DNA of 64,000 nt from Novosphingobium sp. BW1 (lineage in GTDB: Bacteria > Pseudomonadota > Alphaproteobacteria > Sphingomonadales > Sphingomonadaceae). A program made the translations under genes and the position numbers. Position 1 is the stretch's first letter, and every line of letters begins with the position of its first letter. Location of the stretch: assembly GCF_008107685.1 (NCBI RefSeq), contig NZ_VIRF01000073.1:1-64000 (forward strand), read 5' to 3'. Below are positions 9,213 through 21,658 of the stretch, piece after piece. Below the pieces are notes generated by a model. The model had not been told where the DNA came from. It saw nothing but the letters and a program-made list of their open reading frames with translations, and searched no databases.

Positions 9213-9260
9213 ATGGAGCGGGCCGGATCCATCGCACTCCCATTTGAAAGAAGAGTATAG
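9213..9260 (+). other. possible 15-codon leader ORF touching rpsL
   Basis: ATG at 9213 opens a frame reading MERAGSIALPFERRV, with TAG at 9258-9260 immediately before the rpsL ATG. The purine-rich stretch that serves as the rpsL RBS lies inside it. It has no clear RBS of its own. It may be a coincidence. Confidence 0.2.
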
Positions 9261-9632
9261 ATGCCCACTATCAACCAGCTGATCCGCAAGGGTCGCGAGC
9301 CGCAGAAGGCCAAGTCCAAGGTCCCGGCCATGGAGCAGAACCCGCAGAAGCGTGGCGTCTGCACCCGCGTGTACACCACGACCCCGAAGAAGCCGAACTC
9401 GGCACTTCGCAAGGTCGCCAAGGTGCGCCTCACCAACAGCCGTGAAGTCATTTCGTACATCCCGGGCGAAGGTCACAACCTGCAGGAGCACTCGGTTGTG
9501 CTTATCCGCGGCGGCCGTGTGCGCGACCTTCCCGGTGTGCGTTACCACATCCTGCGCGGCGTGCTCGACACGCAGGGCGTCAAGGATCGCAAGCAGTCGC
9601 GCTCGAAGTACGGCGCGAAGCGCCCCAAGTGA
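9261..9632 (+). CDS. rpsL: 30S ribosomal protein uS12 with Arg88
   Basis: A 123-residue uS12, which lines the decoding centre of the 30S subunit. The conserved [12 protein letters not shown] (Lys43, Lys44) is intact. In the second conserved loop the sequence is [13 protein letters not shown], so residue 88 (codon CGC at 9522-9524) is Arg where E. coli and most bacteria have Lys. K88R is a known streptomycin-resistance substitution. It is the first gene of the str operon, ahead of rpsG, fusA and tuf. GAAAGAAGAG upstream is the RBS. Confidence 0.98.
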   Translation: MPTINQLIRKGREPQKAKSKVPAMEQNPQKRGVCTRVYTTTPKKPNSALRKVAKVRLTNSREVISYIPGEGHNLQEHSVVLIRGGRVRDLPGVRYHILRGVLDTQGVKDRKQSRSKYGAKRPK

Positions 9633-9725
9633 TCCGGCAGCGGCGCCCTTGAGCGTCGCTACATGATATTTCACGGTCGGTGATGCGCTTCGGTGCCCGG
9701 CCGCAAGAACAAGGAATTCAAAACG

Positions 9726-10196
9726 ATGTCACGTCGTCGTCGTCCCGAGAAGCGGGAAATCCTGCCGGATCCGAAGTTTGGTGATCTGGTCCTGTCGAAG
9801 TTCATGAACAACCTCATGTACGACGGCAAGAAGTCGGCTGCCGAGCGTATCGTCTATGGCGCGCTCGACACCATGGAAACCCGCGCCAAGGCCGATCCGG
9901 TCCAGCTGTTCCACGATGCCCTGAACAACGTGAAGCCGCAGATCGAGGTCCGCAGCCGCCGCGTCGGTGGTGCGACCTACCAGGTCCCCGTCGAAGTGCG
10001 CCCCGAGCGCGCCCAGGCTCTTGCCATCCGCTGGCTCATCTCGGCCGCGCGCGGCCGTCCCGAGACCACCATGTCGGCGCGCCTTTCGGGTGAGCTCATG
10101 GATGCGGCCAACAACCGCGGCAACGCCGTGAAGAAGCGCGAAGACACGCACCGCATGGCGGACGCGAACCGCGCCTTCTCGCACTACCGCTGGTAA
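9726..10196 (+). CDS. rpsG: 30S ribosomal protein uS7
   Basis: A 156-residue uS7 beginning [20 protein letters not shown] and ending [13 protein letters not shown], the normal length. It nucleates folding of the 16S rRNA 3' major domain and contacts tRNA at the E site. The ATG at 9726 is preferred over an upstream GTG at 9693 because it gives the family start. It is the second gene of the str operon. Confidence 0.97.
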   Translation: MSRRRRPEKREILPDPKFGDLVLSKFMNNLMYDGKKSAAERIVYGALDTMETRAKADPVQLFHDALNNVKPQIEVRSRRVGGATYQVPVEVRPERAQALAIRWLISAARGRPETTMSARLSGELMDAANNRGNAVKKREDTHRMADANRAFSHYRW

Positions 10197-10324
10197 GACG
10201 CTTCGTGGCGCGCCTTGGCACCGTTTCGGCGGCGTCATGGGCGCGTCACACTTTCAATTCAGGAGGCACGGGTTTATTTGGGCCCGCATCCGCCTCCAAA
10301 CCCTCCTGCTAAGGAATCCGCACC

Positions 10325-12418
<2,094 letters not shown>

Positions 12419-12512
12419 GGGCAAGAATGGTTCTAGGGGCGGCGCCTGCGATTCTGTGGGAGCCGCCTCGAATTCCCCAGATTCAAGTTCATTGTGAAAG
12501 AAGGTTTGTAAG

Positions 12513-13703
<1,191 letters not shown>

Positions 13704-13732
13704 TCCGCAGGTCTTTGACGACTAAGGTGATT

Positions 13733-13772
13733 GGCCCGGTCCTGCGCAAGCAGGGCCGGGCCTTCGCGTTTG
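13733..13772 (+). terminator. terminator-like hairpin after tuf
   Basis: A 13-bp stem with one T-G pair (13733-13745 with 13750-13762) closes on a GCAA tetraloop. The following run is TTCGCGTTT, a weak T-tract. It marks the end of the str operon and separates tuf from rpsJ. Confidence 0.7.
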
Positions 13773-14039
13773 TGGCGCTGTGGCTGCGAGTCGCGCGGGG
13801 CTCTTGAGGCTTCGTGAGCGGATGGTCGGGCTGCCGGAGTGGGCCTGGTGTGATCGCTTCACGGCGGGGCTTGCCCGTGATAGAATCGTGCGCCGCCATG
13901 GCCTTGTTGGATACGGGCCGGGCAGGGCGCAGAAAATCGCAAATCAGGGCTTGCTAGACTGCGCATCAGCGTGTAGTTGCGCGGCTCGAATTTAACAGGG
14001 CTTCGCGCCCTTTGGCTCTTTCTCATCGGTAGCAGGTAC
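13773..14039. other. tuf-rpsJ intergenic region
   Basis: The remainder of a 336-base gap between tuf and rpsJ. It holds a low-confidence promoter candidate, TTGCTA (13951-13956), 17 bases, TAGTTG (13974-13979), and a small hairpin AGGGC/GCCCT (13997-14011) followed by TTGGCTCTTTCTC. No gene was recognised. Confidence 0.45.
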
Positions 14040-14351
14040 ATGGAAGCTCAGAACATCCGCATTCGCCTCAAGGCGTTTGACCACCGCGTGCTCGACCAGG
14101 CGACTGGCGAAATCGCTGACACGGCTCGCCGCACTGGCGCGCTCATTCGGGGCCCCATTCCGCTGCCGACGAAGATTGAGAAGTTCACCGTGAACCGCGG
14201 TCCGCACATCGACAAGAAGTCGCGTGAGCAGTTCGAAGTTCGCACGTACAAGCGTCTGCTTGACATCGTGCAGCCGAACGCTGCCACCGTCGACGCTCTG
14301 ATGAAGCTGGACCTCGCGGCCGGCGTGAACGTCGAGATCAAGCTGGCCTGA
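14040..14351 (+). CDS. rpsJ: 30S ribosomal protein uS10
   Basis: A 103-residue uS10, the standard length, beginning [19 protein letters not shown] and containing [20 protein letters not shown], the conserved loop that contacts 16S rRNA and NusB. It acts in the 30S head and in NusB/NusG antitermination. The longer frame from 13977 is not family-like. It is unusual here in being separated from rplC by 358 bases. Confidence 0.97.
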   Translation: MEAQNIRIRLKAFDHRVLDQATGEIADTARRTGALIRGPIPLPTKIEKFTVNRGPHIDKKSREQFEVRTYKRLLDIVQPNAATVDALMKLDLAAGVNVEIKLA

Positions 14352-14709
14352 TCCAGCTCGGGGTCGCCTCAGGTGACCCCGTCCGTCTTTCTGATCGGAC
14401 GCTAAACGATCGGGCGAAATTCGGACCTTCGGGTTCAGATAACCTTGTCGATCCACAGAGATCGGCTTTGCGCGGCAAAACGTGCAGAGACAGAGCCTCC
14501 AGAGCCACCGGCCCGAGAGGACACAAGGGATACCTCTGGTTCCATCCTTCGGGATTGAGCTGGGAATGCGTCCCCCGTCTCGTTTCCGCCGGGCCATTCG
14601 GGCCTTGAGCAGGGAACATTCCAGCCCGGACGGGGCATGCATCACATCTTTGGGCTGGACACGCCTGTTCGGGATGGGCCCGGGCAGGCCTCTGTTGAGG
14701 AGACAGATC
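14352..14709. other. structured spacer between rpsJ and rplC
   Basis: 358 bases without a gene inside what is normally a tight S10 operon. It contains several inverted repeats, including CCAGCCC (14621-14627) with GGGCTGG (14652-14658), and a GCCTG/CAGGC pair close to the rplC start. GAGGAG (14697-14702) is the rplC RBS. No T-tract terminator and no convincing promoter was seen. An internal promoter or a regulatory leader is possible. Confidence 0.45.
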
Positions 14710-15465
14710 ATGCGTACTGGCGTGATCGCCAAGAAAGTCGGGATGACCCGCCTTTTCCAGGAGGACGGCCGGCACGTGCCCGTGACCGTTCTGGCGCTGG
14801 AAGATTGCCAGGTGGTTTCGGTCCGCACCAACGATCGTGACGGCTACGTCGCGGTTCAGCTCGGTGCCGGCGAAGCCAAGCAGAAGAACGTTGCCAAGCC
14901 GCAGCGCGAGCACTTTGCCAAGGCAGAAGTTTCGCTCAAGATGCGCGTTGCCGAGTTCCGCGTTGCCGACGACGCGCTGCTCGAAGTCGGCTCGACCATC
15001 GCGGCCTCGCACTTCGTGCCCGGCCAGCTCGTCGACGTTGCCGGCCACACCCAGGGCAAGGGCTTTGCAGGCGCCATGAAGCGTTGGGGCTTCGGCGGTC
15101 TGCGCGCTACCCACGGTGTGTCGCTCTCGCACCGTTCGCACGGTTCGACGGGTAACCGTCAGGATCCGGGCAAGGTGTTCAAGAACAAGAAGATGGCCGG
15201 CCACATGGGCGACCGTCAGCGCACCCAGCAGAACCTCGAGATCGTCCGTGTGGACGACGAGCGCGGCCTGATCTTCGTTAAGGGCTCGGTCCCCGGCGCG
15301 AAGAATGCCTGGCTCACCGTTTCGGACGCCGTCAAGGTCGCCCGTCACGCCGAGGCTCCGTACCCCGCCGGCCTCAAGACGGCCGCCAACAGCAACGATT
15401 CGGCTGCTGACACCCCCGCGGAAGACACCGCGGCTGTCGAAGCGACCGAAGGCCAGGAGGGCTAA
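14710..15465 (+). CDS. rplC: 50S ribosomal protein uL3
   Basis: A 251-residue uL3. It starts [20 protein letters not shown] and has the long loop near the peptidyl-transferase centre ([20 protein letters not shown]). The C-terminus is extended by about 25 acidic and alanine-rich residues ([21 protein letters not shown]) absent in E. coli, a common feature in alphaproteobacteria. The start at 14710 has a strong RBS. It is followed three bases later by rplD. Confidence 0.97.
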   Translation: MRTGVIAKKVGMTRLFQEDGRHVPVTVLALEDCQVVSVRTNDRDGYVAVQLGAGEAKQKNVAKPQREHFAKAEVSLKMRVAEFRVADDALLEVGSTIAASHFVPGQLVDVAGHTQGKGFAGAMKRWGFGGLRATHGVSLSHRSHGSTGNRQDPGKVFKNKKMAGHMGDRQRTQQNLEIVRVDDERGLIFVKGSVPGAKNAWLTVSDAVKVARHAEAPYPAGLKTAANSNDSAADTPAEDTAAVEATEGQEG

Positions 15466-15468
15466 GTC

Positions 15469-16095
15469 GTGAAGGTTCAGGTCCTCAATATCGACGGTTC
15501 CGCCAGCAACGGCGACATCGAGCTGTCGGACGACGTGTTCGGCCTCGAGCCGCGCGCGGACATCCTGCACCGTGTCGTGACGTGGCAGATGGAAAACCGC
15601 CGCGGCATCGCCCGCGCTACCCGCGAACGTTCGGACGTGGCACGCACCGGCAAGAAGTGGGGTCGCCAGAAGGGCGGCGGCACGGCTCGTCACGGTGACC
15701 GTGCAGCTCCCGTCTTCATCGGCGGTGGTAAGGCCCACGGTGCCCGTCGCCGCGAGTTCGGCCAGTCGCTGAACAAGAAGCTGCGTGCGCTGGGTCTCAA
15801 GATGGCTCTGTCCTCGAAAGCCAAGGCTGGTCTCGTCATTGTCGACACCCTCGACGTTGCCGACGCCAAGACCAAGGTTCTCGCCGGTCAGCTCGCCAAG
15901 GCGAACTTCGGCAAGAAGGTGCTCGTGATCGACGGTGAAGCCGTCAACGACAACTTCGCCAAGGCCGCTCGCAACCTCATCGGCGTGAACGTTCTCCCCG
16001 CCCAGGGCGCGAACGTCTACGACATCCTGAAGCACGACACGCTGGTGCTTACCCGCGCCGCTGTCGAAAAGCTGGAGGCGCGCTTCAATGGCTAA
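15469..16095 (+). CDS. rplD: 50S ribosomal protein uL4
   Basis: A 208-residue uL4 with a GTG start after an AGGAGG that overlaps the end of rplC. The arginine-rich loop lining the exit tunnel ([20 protein letters not shown]) is present. In E. coli uL4 also represses the S10 operon. I did not identify the E. coli-type L4 leader here. The end overlaps rplW by eight bases. Confidence 0.97.
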   Translation: MKVQVLNIDGSASNGDIELSDDVFGLEPRADILHRVVTWQMENRRGIARATRERSDVARTGKKWGRQKGGGTARHGDRAAPVFIGGGKAHGARRREFGQSLNKKLRALGLKMALSSKAKAGLVIVDTLDVADAKTKVLAGQLAKANFGKKVLVIDGEAVNDNFAKAARNLIGVNVLPAQGANVYDILKHDTLVLTRAAVEKLEARFNG

Positions 16096-16402
16096 GACCG
16101 CTGCAGAAATCCGTCACTACGACGTGATCCTTGCACCGCACATCACCGAAAAGGCGACGCTTCTCTCTGAGAACAACGCGGTCGTCTTCAAGGTGGCCGG
16201 CGATGCGACCAAGCCCGAGATCAAGGCTGCCGTCGAGGCGCTGTTCGACCGCAAGGTCAAGAGCGTCAACACGCTGGTGACCAAGGGCAAGACCAAGCGC
16301 TGGCGCGGTAAGGATTACCGCCGCAGCGACGTGAAGAAGGCGATTGTCACGCTGGCCGAAGGTCAGCAGCCGATTGACATCACCGAAGGCGTACAGGGCT
16401 GA
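16088..16402 (+). CDS. rplW: 50S ribosomal protein uL23
   Basis: A 104-residue uL23, the protein at the exit of the ribosomal tunnel that binds trigger factor and [21 protein letters not shown] and [15 protein letters not shown] are conserved, and [20 protein letters not shown] forms the rRNA-binding tail. It overlaps rplD by eight bases and lies four bases before rplB. Confidence 0.97.
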   Translation: MAKTAAEIRHYDVILAPHITEKATLLSENNAVVFKVAGDATKPEIKAAVEALFDRKVKSVNTLVTKGKTKRWRGKDYRRSDVKKAIVTLAEGQQPIDITEGVQG

Positions 16403-16406
16403 TCCG

Positions 16407-17243
16407 ATGGCACTCAAGCATTACAACCCGACCAGCCCCGCCCGCCGCGGCCTGGTCCTAGTCGACAAGTCGGCGCTGTGGAAGGGCAAGCCTGTCAAGG
16501 CTCTGACCGAAGGCAAGCGCAAGACCGGTGGCCGCAACAACAAGGGTCATGTCACTTCGCGTGGCATCGCTGGTGGTCACAAGCAGAAGTACCGCTACAT
16601 CGACTTCAAGCGTCGCAAGTGGGACGTTGAAGGCACCGTCGAGCGGATCGAATACGATCCCAACCGCACCGCCTTCATCGCGCTCATCAACTACGCGGAT
16701 GGCGAACAGGCCTACATCATCGCTCCGCAGCGTCTCGCTGCCGGCGACAAGGTCATCGCTGCCGAGAAGTGCGACACGAAGCCGGGCAACGCCATGCTCC
16801 TGTCGCAGATGCCGGTCGGCACGATCTGCCACAACGTCGAGATGAAGCCGGGCAAGGGTGGCCAGATCGCCCGTTCGGCCGGTGCCTACGTTCAGGTTGT
16901 CGGTCGTGACCGCGGCCTGGTCATCGTGCGCCTCAACTCGGGCGAGCAGCGCTACCTGCGTGGCGACTGCATGGGTACGGTCGGTGCGGTGTCGAACCCC
17001 GACAACCAGAACCAGACCCTTGCCAAGGCAGGCCGCAAGCGCTGGATGGGCCGTCGCCCGCTGACGCGTGGTGTTGCCAAGAACCCGGTCGATCACCCGC
17101 ACGGTGGTGGTGAAGGTCGCACCTCGGGTGGCCGTCATCCGGTTACTCCGTGGGGCAAGCCGACCAAGGGCGCCCGCACTCGCAACAACAAGCAGACGGA
17201 CAAGATGATCATCCGTTCGCGCCACGCCAAGAAGAAGAGGTAA
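16407..17243 (+). CDS. rplB: 50S ribosomal protein uL2
   Basis: A 278-residue uL2, needed for subunit association and peptidyl transfer. It has the N-terminal [13 protein letters not shown], the central SH3-like part ([19 protein letters not shown]) and the conserved C-terminal [20 protein letters not shown] containing the functionally important His. The ATG at 16407 gives the family start; the frame from 16344 overlaps rplW and is not real. Confidence 0.98.
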   Translation: MALKHYNPTSPARRGLVLVDKSALWKGKPVKALTEGKRKTGGRNNKGHVTSRGIAGGHKQKYRYIDFKRRKWDVEGTVERIEYDPNRTAFIALINYADGEQAYIIAPQRLAAGDKVIAAEKCDTKPGNAMLLSQMPVGTICHNVEMKPGKGGQIARSAGAYVQVVGRDRGLVIVRLNSGEQRYLRGDCMGTVGAVSNPDNQNQTLAKAGRKRWMGRRPLTRGVAKNPVDHPHGGGEGRTSGGRHPVTPWGKPTKGARTRNNKQTDKMIIRSRHAKKKR

Positions 17244-17249
17244 GACACG

Positions 17250-17528
17250 ATGGCACGTTCCGTCTGGAAAGGCCCCTTCGTCGACCTGTACCTTCTCAAG
17301 AAGGCCGAGGTCGCGCAGGATGCCGGCAACCGCGCTGGTCCGATCAAGACCTGGTCGCGTCGCAGCACCATCCTTCCGCAGTTCGTTGGTCTGACGTTCA
17401 ACGTCTACAACGGGCACAAGTTCATCCCGGTCTCGGTCAACGAGGACATGGTCGGCCACAAGTTCGGTGAATTCGCGCCCACGCGTTCGTTCCCGGGTCA
17501 CGCTGCCGACAAGAAGGGCAAGCGCTAA
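17250..17528 (+). CDS. rpsS: 30S ribosomal protein uS19
   Basis: A 92-residue uS19 of standard length. [20 protein letters not shown] and [21 protein letters not shown] are family motifs. It sits in the 30S head beside uS13. Its stop codon overlaps the rplV start (TAATG). Confidence 0.97.
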   Translation: MARSVWKGPFVDLYLLKKAEVAQDAGNRAGPIKTWSRRSTILPQFVGLTFNVYNGHKFIPVSVNEDMVGHKFGEFAPTRSFPGHAADKKGKR

Positions 17529-17905
17529 TGAGCAAGCAGGCAGCACCCCGCCGCGTCGGCGAAAAGGAAGCCCTGTCGGTCGGCACCACGATCCGTGGTT
17601 CGGCGCAGAAGCTCAATCTCGTTGCCGCCCTGATCCGTGGCAAGAAGGCTGAGGAAGCGATGAACATCCTCGCTTTCTCGAAGAAGGCCATGGCCGTGGA
17701 CGCACGCAAGGTTCTCGCTTCGGCGATCGCCAACGCGGAGAACAACCACAACCTCGACGTTGACTCGCTGGTCGTCGCCGAGGCGTCGGTCGGCAAGTCG
17801 ATCACCATGAAGCGCTTCCACACCCGTGGTCGTGGCAAGAGCACCCGGATCCTCAAGCCGTTCTCACGTCTGCGGATCGTCGTTCGCGAAGTCGAGGAGG
17901 TCTGA
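17528..17905 (+). CDS. rplV: 50S ribosomal protein uL22
   Basis: A 125-residue uL22 that lines the exit tunnel constriction. It contains [22 protein letters not shown] and the beta-hairpin tip region [20 protein letters not shown]. The start overlaps the rpsS stop by one base, indicating coupled translation; rpsC follows after three bases. Confidence 0.97.
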   Translation: MSKQAAPRRVGEKEALSVGTTIRGSAQKLNLVAALIRGKKAEEAMNILAFSKKAMAVDARKVLASAIANAENNHNLDVDSLVVAEASVGKSITMKRFHTRGRGKSTRILKPFSRLRIVVREVEEV

Positions 17906-17908
17906 TCC

Positions 17909-18604
17909 ATGGGTCATAAGAGCAATCCGATCGGTCTGCGTCTGCAGATCAACCGTACTTGGGACAGCCGCTGGTTTGCGGAAGGCCGGGACTACGGCAA
18001 GCTGCTTGAGGAAGACCTCAAGATCCGCAAGTTCATCCTCGAGAACGCGCCCCAGGCTGCAATCTCGAAGGTGGTCATCGAGCGTCCGGCCAAGCTGTGC
18101 CGCATCTCGATCTACGCGGCCCGTCCCGGTGTGATCATCGGCAAGAAGGGCGCGGACATTGAGAAGCTGCGCAAGAAGCTTTCGATCATGACCTCGAGCG
18201 AAGTGAAGCTGAACATCGTTGAAATCCGCAAGCCGGAAGTTGACGCGAAGCTGATCGCTCAGGGCATTGCGGACCAGCTGATCCGCCGCGTTGCCTTCCG
18301 CCGTGCGATGAAGCGCGCGATGCAGTCGGCCATGCGTCTGGGTGCCGAAGGCATCAAGATCATGTGCGGTGGCCGTCTGGGCGGCGCTGAGATCGCGCGT
18401 GTCGAGCAGTATCGCGAAGGTCGCGTGCCGCTTCACACTCTTCGTGCGAACATCGACTATGCCGAAGCCGAGGCGCTGACCGCCTATGGCATCATCGGCA
18501 TCAAGGTCTGGGTCTTCAAGGGTGAAATCCTGGGCCACGACCCGACGGCGCAGGACCGGCTTATGATGGAGGCTCAGACCTCCGGCGTTCGCCCGGCGCG
18601 TTGA
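17909..18604 (+). CDS. rpsC: 30S ribosomal protein uS3
   Basis: A 231-residue uS3 at the mRNA entry channel. [20 protein letters not shown] is the family start, and the KH domain carries [20 protein letters not shown]. The C-terminal domain includes [20 protein letters not shown], whose arginines contact mRNA. Its length is close to the 233 residues of E. coli. Confidence 0.98.
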   Translation: MGHKSNPIGLRLQINRTWDSRWFAEGRDYGKLLEEDLKIRKFILENAPQAAISKVVIERPAKLCRISIYAARPGVIIGKKGADIEKLRKKLSIMTSSEVKLNIVEIRKPEVDAKLIAQGIADQLIRRVAFRRAMKRAMQSAMRLGAEGIKIMCGGRLGGAEIARVEQYREGRVPLHTLRANIDYAEAEALTAYGIIGIKVWVFKGEILGHDPTAQDRLMMEAQTSGVRPAR

Positions 18605-18626
18605 GGCTTAGGATAGAGTAAGCACC

Positions 18627-19058
18627 ATGCTGCAACCGAAAAAGACCAAGTTCCGCAAGGCTTTCAAGGGCAAGATCAAGGGCGCTGCCAAGGGTGGCAC
18701 CGATCTGAACTTTGGCTCCTACGGCCTGAAGGCTCTCGAGCCGGAACGTATCACCGCCCGCCAGATCGAAGCGGCTCGCCGCGCGATCACGCGTCACATC
18801 AAGCGCCAGGGTCGCCTCTGGATCCGCGTCTTTCCTGACGTGCCGGTTTCGAAGAAGCCTGCTGAAGTCCGTCAGGGTAAGGGCAAGGGTTCGGTGGAAT
18901 ACTGGGCCGCTCGTGTGAAGCCCGGCCGCATCCTGTTCGAGCTGGACGGCGTTGCCGGCCCGCTCGCCGCTGAGGCTTTCAGCCGCGCTGCGATGAAGCT
19001 TCCCATCAAGACCAAGGTCGTTGCCCGTCTTGGCGACACCTCGCACCTGGAGGGTTAA
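18627..19058 (+). CDS. rplP: 50S ribosomal protein uL16
   Basis: A 143-residue uL16 that positions the A-site tRNA elbow. [19 protein letters not shown] and [20 protein letters not shown] are diagnostic. The conserved R of the [13 protein letters not shown] segment, hydroxylated in some bacteria, is present. It is followed by rpmC after three bases. Confidence 0.97.
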   Translation: MLQPKKTKFRKAFKGKIKGAAKGGTDLNFGSYGLKALEPERITARQIEAARRAITRHIKRQGRLWIRVFPDVPVSKKPAEVRQGKGKGSVEYWAARVKPGRILFELDGVAGPLAAEAFSRAAMKLPIKTKVVARLGDTSHLEG

Positions 19059-19061
19059 TTC

Positions 19062-19265
19062 ATGGCTGACAAGACTGAAGACTTCCGCGCCAAGACCGAC
19101 GACCAGCTCACCGAAGAGCTGGTTGCGCTGAAGCGCGAGCAGTTCAACCTCCGTTTCCAGGCCGCCACGAGCCAGCTCGAGGCCCCCGCCCGGATCAAGG
19201 AGGTTCGTCGCAACATCGCCCGCATCAAGACGCTCCAGGCTGAGCGTTCGGCTGCGGCGAAGTAA
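19062..19265 (+). CDS. rpmC: 50S ribosomal protein uL29
   Basis: A 67-residue uL29, a two-helix protein near the tunnel exit. [20 protein letters not shown] and [20 protein letters not shown] are typical. It lies between rplP and rpsQ with short gaps; GGAGGAAACACG after its stop is the rpsQ RBS. Confidence 0.96.
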   Translation: MADKTEDFRAKTDDQLTEELVALKREQFNLRFQAATSQLEAPARIKEVRRNIARIKTLQAERSAAAK

Positions 19266-19277
19266 GGAGGAAACACG

Positions 19278-19565
19278 ATGCCTAAGCGTATTCTGATCGG
19301 TACCGTCGTTTCCGACAAGACCGACAAGACTGTTACCGTGCTCGTCGAGCGCCGTGTGAAGCACCCGCTTTACGGCAAGATCATCCGTCGCTCGAAGAAG
19401 TACGCCGCCCACGACGAAGAGAACGCGTACCACATTGGTGATCGCGTCCGCATCGAGGAAACCAAACCGATCTCAAAGTCGAAGACCTGGAAGGTTCTCG
19501 ATACGTTGCAGGCCGGAAAGGGTATTGCCATCGAGGCTAATCTCGACGTAGAGGCCGCCAACTGA
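19278..19565 (+). CDS. rpsQ: 30S ribosomal protein uS17
   Basis: A 95-residue uS17, slightly longer than E. coli (84) at the C-terminus. [20 protein letters not shown] and [20 protein letters not shown] are the family's OB-fold sequence. It binds 16S helices 7 and 11. It is the last gene before a strong terminator-like hairpin. Confidence 0.97.
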   Translation: MPKRILIGTVVSDKTDKTVTVLVERRVKHPLYGKIIRRSKKYAAHDEENAYHIGDRVRIEETKPISKSKTWKVLDTLQAGKGIAIEANLDVEAAN

Positions 19566-19574
19566 TTTGAGATG

Positions 19575-19605
19575 CCCCCGGCTTAACCGCCGGGGGAGCT
19601 TTTTT
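19575..19605 (+). terminator. terminator-like hairpin between rpsQ and rplN
   Basis: CCCCCGGC (19575-19582) and GCCGGGGG (19589-19596) form a perfect 8-bp stem with a 6-base loop, followed by AGC and six T. By sequence it is a good intrinsic terminator. It sits where the S10 and spc gene groups meet. No obvious promoter follows before rplN, so partial read-through is likely. Confidence 0.8.
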
Positions 19606-19653
19606 GGAACTGCCGGACTGGTTCCGGCAAGCCGTTGAGAAGGAACCGGATCA

Positions 19654-20022
19654 ATGATCCAGATGCAATCCAATCTCGACGTCGCGGACAACAGCGGCGC
19701 CAAGCGCGTCCAGTGCATCAAGGTACTGGGTGGCTCGAAGCGTCGTTTCGCAGGCGTCGGTGACATCATCGTGGTGTCGGTGAAGGAAGCGCAGCCGCGT
19801 GCACGCGTCAAGAAGGGCGACGTGCACCGTGCTGTCATCGTGCGCACTCGTAAGGACGTTCGTCGTCCCGACGGCAGCGTCATCCGCTTCGACAGCAACG
19901 CTGCCGTGCTCATCAACAAGAGCGAGGAGCCGATCGGCACCCGTATCTTCGGCCCCGTGGTTCGCGAGCTTCGCGGCAAGGGCTTCATGAAGATCATCTC
20001 GCTTGCTCCGGAGGTGCTGTAA
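19654..20022 (+). CDS. rplN: 50S ribosomal protein uL14
   Basis: A 122-residue uL14 at the subunit interface, where RsfS also binds. [20 protein letters not shown] and [13 protein letters not shown] are the standard ends. It is the first gene of the spc group, about 50 bases after the terminator hairpin. A short GCCGGA/TCCGGC hairpin lies at 19612-19628 in its leader. The stop overlaps the rplX start. Confidence 0.97.
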   Translation: MIQMQSNLDVADNSGAKRVQCIKVLGGSKRRFAGVGDIIVVSVKEAQPRARVKKGDVHRAVIVRTRKDVRRPDGSVIRFDSNAAVLINKSEEPIGTRIFGPVVRELRGKGFMKIISLAPEVL

Positions 20023-20336
20023 TGGCTGCCGCGAAGATCAAGAAGGGTGACCAGGTCGTTGTTCTGTCGGGCAAGGACAAGGGCCGCACCGGCGCTGTTC
20101 TCCAGGTCATGCCCAAGGACGGCAAGGTCCTGGTCGAGGGCGTGAACGTCGCCACCCGCCACCGCAAGCCGACCCAGCAGAACCCGCAGGGCGGCATCGA
20201 GCGCAATCCGGCTCCGATGGCGATCAGCAAGGTCGCGGTTGCCGTTGACGGCAAGCCGACCCGCGTTCGCTTCGAAGAGAAGGACGGCAAGAAGGTCCGT
20301 GTGGCCGTGAAGACCGGGGAGACCATCGATGGCTGA
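20022..20336 (+). CDS. rplX: 50S ribosomal protein uL24
   Basis: A 104-residue uL24, an assembly initiator of the 50S subunit. It has the KOW segment [20 protein letters not shown] followed by [20 protein letters not shown]. The start overlaps the rplN stop by one base and the end overlaps rplE by eight bases. Confidence 0.97.
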   Translation: MAAAKIKKGDQVVVLSGKDKGRTGAVLQVMPKDGKVLVEGVNVATRHRKPTQQNPQGGIERNPAPMAISKVAVAVDGKPTRVRFEEKDGKKVRVAVKTGETIDG

Positions 20337-20913
20337 TAAGTATACCCCGCGTATGCGTTCGAAGTACGATGCGGAAATCGTTAAGGCGATGACCGAAAAG
20401 TTCGGCTACAAGAACGTGATGGAAGTGCCTTCGATCGAGAAGATCACGCTCAACATGGGCGTGGGCGAGGCGAGCCAGGACAAGAAGAAGGTCCAGACCG
20501 CCGCGGCCGAAATGGAAAAGATTGCCGGCCAGAAGCCCGTAATCACCAAGGCCCGCAAGTCGATCGCGCAGTTCAAGCTGCGTGAAGGCATGCCGATTGG
20601 CTGCAAGGTCACCCTTCGCCGCGAACGCATGTATGAATTCCTCGATCGCCTCATCACGATCGCGATGCCCCGCATCCGTGACTTTCGTGGTCTGAACGCC
20701 AAGTCGTTCGATGGCCGCGGCAACTACGCGATGGGCCTGAAGGAGCAGATCATCTTCCCGGAGATCAGCTACGATCAGATCGAGAAGGTGCGTGGCATGG
20801 ACATCATCGTCACCACCACCGCCAAGACCGACGAAGAAGCACGCGAGCTGCTGCGTCTTTTCGGTTTCCCGTTCCCGGTTGAAGAAGCCGCGGAAGAGAA
20901 GGAGGCGGCGTGA
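20329..20913 (+). CDS. rplE: 50S ribosomal protein uL5
   Basis: A 194-residue uL5 in the central protuberance, binding 5S r[23 protein letters not shown] and [20 protein letters not shown] are diagnostic. The C-terminus has an acidic tail ([12 protein letters not shown]) that makes it about 15 residues longer than in E. coli. It overlaps rplX. Confidence 0.97.
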   Translation: MADKYTPRMRSKYDAEIVKAMTEKFGYKNVMEVPSIEKITLNMGVGEASQDKKKVQTAAAEMEKIAGQKPVITKARKSIAQFKLREGMPIGCKVTLRRERMYEFLDRLITIAMPRIRDFRGLNAKSFDGRGNYAMGLKEQIIFPEISYDQIEKVRGMDIIVTTTAKTDEEARELLRLFGFPFPVEEAAEEKEAA

Positions 20914-20942
20914 GCCGCCGCTGAGGAAGAGAGCTTAAGTCC

Positions 20943-21248
20943 ATGGCGAAACTGAGTTCCGTGAACAAGAACGAGCGTCGTAAGAAGCTCGTCAAGAAGT
21001 ACGCTGGTAAGTACGAACGCCTTAAGGCGATTGCCGATGACACCTCGCTCGACGAAACCGAGCGTCTCATCGCACGTCTGAAGCTGGCCGAGATCCCGCG
21101 CAACGGCAACCCCACCCGGGTTCGCAACCGCTGCGCCACGACCGGTCGTCCGCGTGGTTACTACCGCAAGTTCGGCCTGTGCCGCGTTGAGCTGCGTGAT
21201 CTTGCCAACAAGGGCATGATCCCCGGCGTGACCAAGTCGAGCTGGTAA
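20943..21248 (+). CDS. rpsN: 30S ribosomal protein uS14 (zinc-free type)
   Basis: A 101-residue uS14 of the long, zinc-independent class. The conserved [20 protein letters not shown] and the ending [11 protein letters not shown] are present, and the paired CXXC motifs of the short zinc form are absent. It acts in the 30S head. It lies 29 bases after rplE, with GAGGAAGAG upstream. Confidence 0.96.
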   Translation: MAKLSSVNKNERRKKLVKKYAGKYERLKAIADDTSLDETERLIARLKLAEIPRNGNPTRVRNRCATTGRPRGYYRKFGLCRVELRDLANKGMIPGVTKSSW

Positions 21249-21262
21249 GGGATACATAAGCA

Positions 21263-21658
21263 ATGGCTATGACCGATCCCCTGGGTGATATGCTCACCCG
21301 CATCCGCAACGGCCAGCAGGCGAAGAAGGACTCCGTCCTTTCCCCCGCCAGCAAGCTGCGTGCGCGCGTGCTCGAGGTTCTCCAACGTGAGGGCTACATC
21401 CGCGGTTACAGCGATGACACCACCGGTGGCCATCCGCAGCTGCGCATCGAGCTGAAGTACTTCGAAGGCGAGCCTGCTATCAAGCACATCGCTCGCGTCT
21501 CCAAGCCTGGCCGCCGTGTCTACTCGGGTTCCAAGGAACTCCCGGTTGTGCGCAATGGCCTTGGCATCACCATCGTCTCGACGCCCAAGGGCGTGCTCTC
21601 GGATGCCGAAGCACGTGCCGACAACGTCGGTGGCGAAGTGCTGGCGGAGGTGTTCTGA
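21263..21658 (+). CDS. rpsH: 30S ribosomal protein uS8
   Basis: A 131-residue uS8 that binds the central domain of 16S r[23 protein letters not shown] and the C-terminal [20 protein letters not shown] are family features. In E. coli uS8 also represses the spc operon through a site near rplE; I could not identify that site here. The stop overlaps the rplF start (TGATG). Confidence 0.97.
   Translation: MAMTDPLGDMLTRIRNGQQAKKDSVLSPASKLRARVLEVLQREGYIRGYSDDTTGGHPQLRIELKYFEGEPAIKHIARVSKPGRRVYSGSKELPVVRNGLGITIVSTPKGVLSDAEARADNVGGEVLAEVF

Larger units (their letters stand above)
8559..9260. other. long intergenic region, tadG-like / str operon leader
   Basis: 702 bases without a convincing gene. 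Near the left end is an inverted repeat over a TATAAT on the minus strand (8617-8646). In the middle is a weak plus-strand promoter candidate (8820-8848). At the right end is a hairpin (9176-9212) followed by a 15-codon open frame ending against the rpsL start. Long open frames on both strands here continue antisense into rpsL or lack any familiar sequence, so they were left out. Confidence 0.6.

Noticed and set aside
8537..9674. Two long minus-strand open frames (about 310 residues each) over the rpsL leader and rpsL
   Set aside because: They run antisense through rpsL, are Arg/Pro-rich and resemble no family; they reflect high GC content.
14338..16035. 565-codon open frame antisense to rplC and rplD
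   Set aside because: It is the complement of two certain ribosomal genes; long antisense frames are expected in GC-rich coding DNA.
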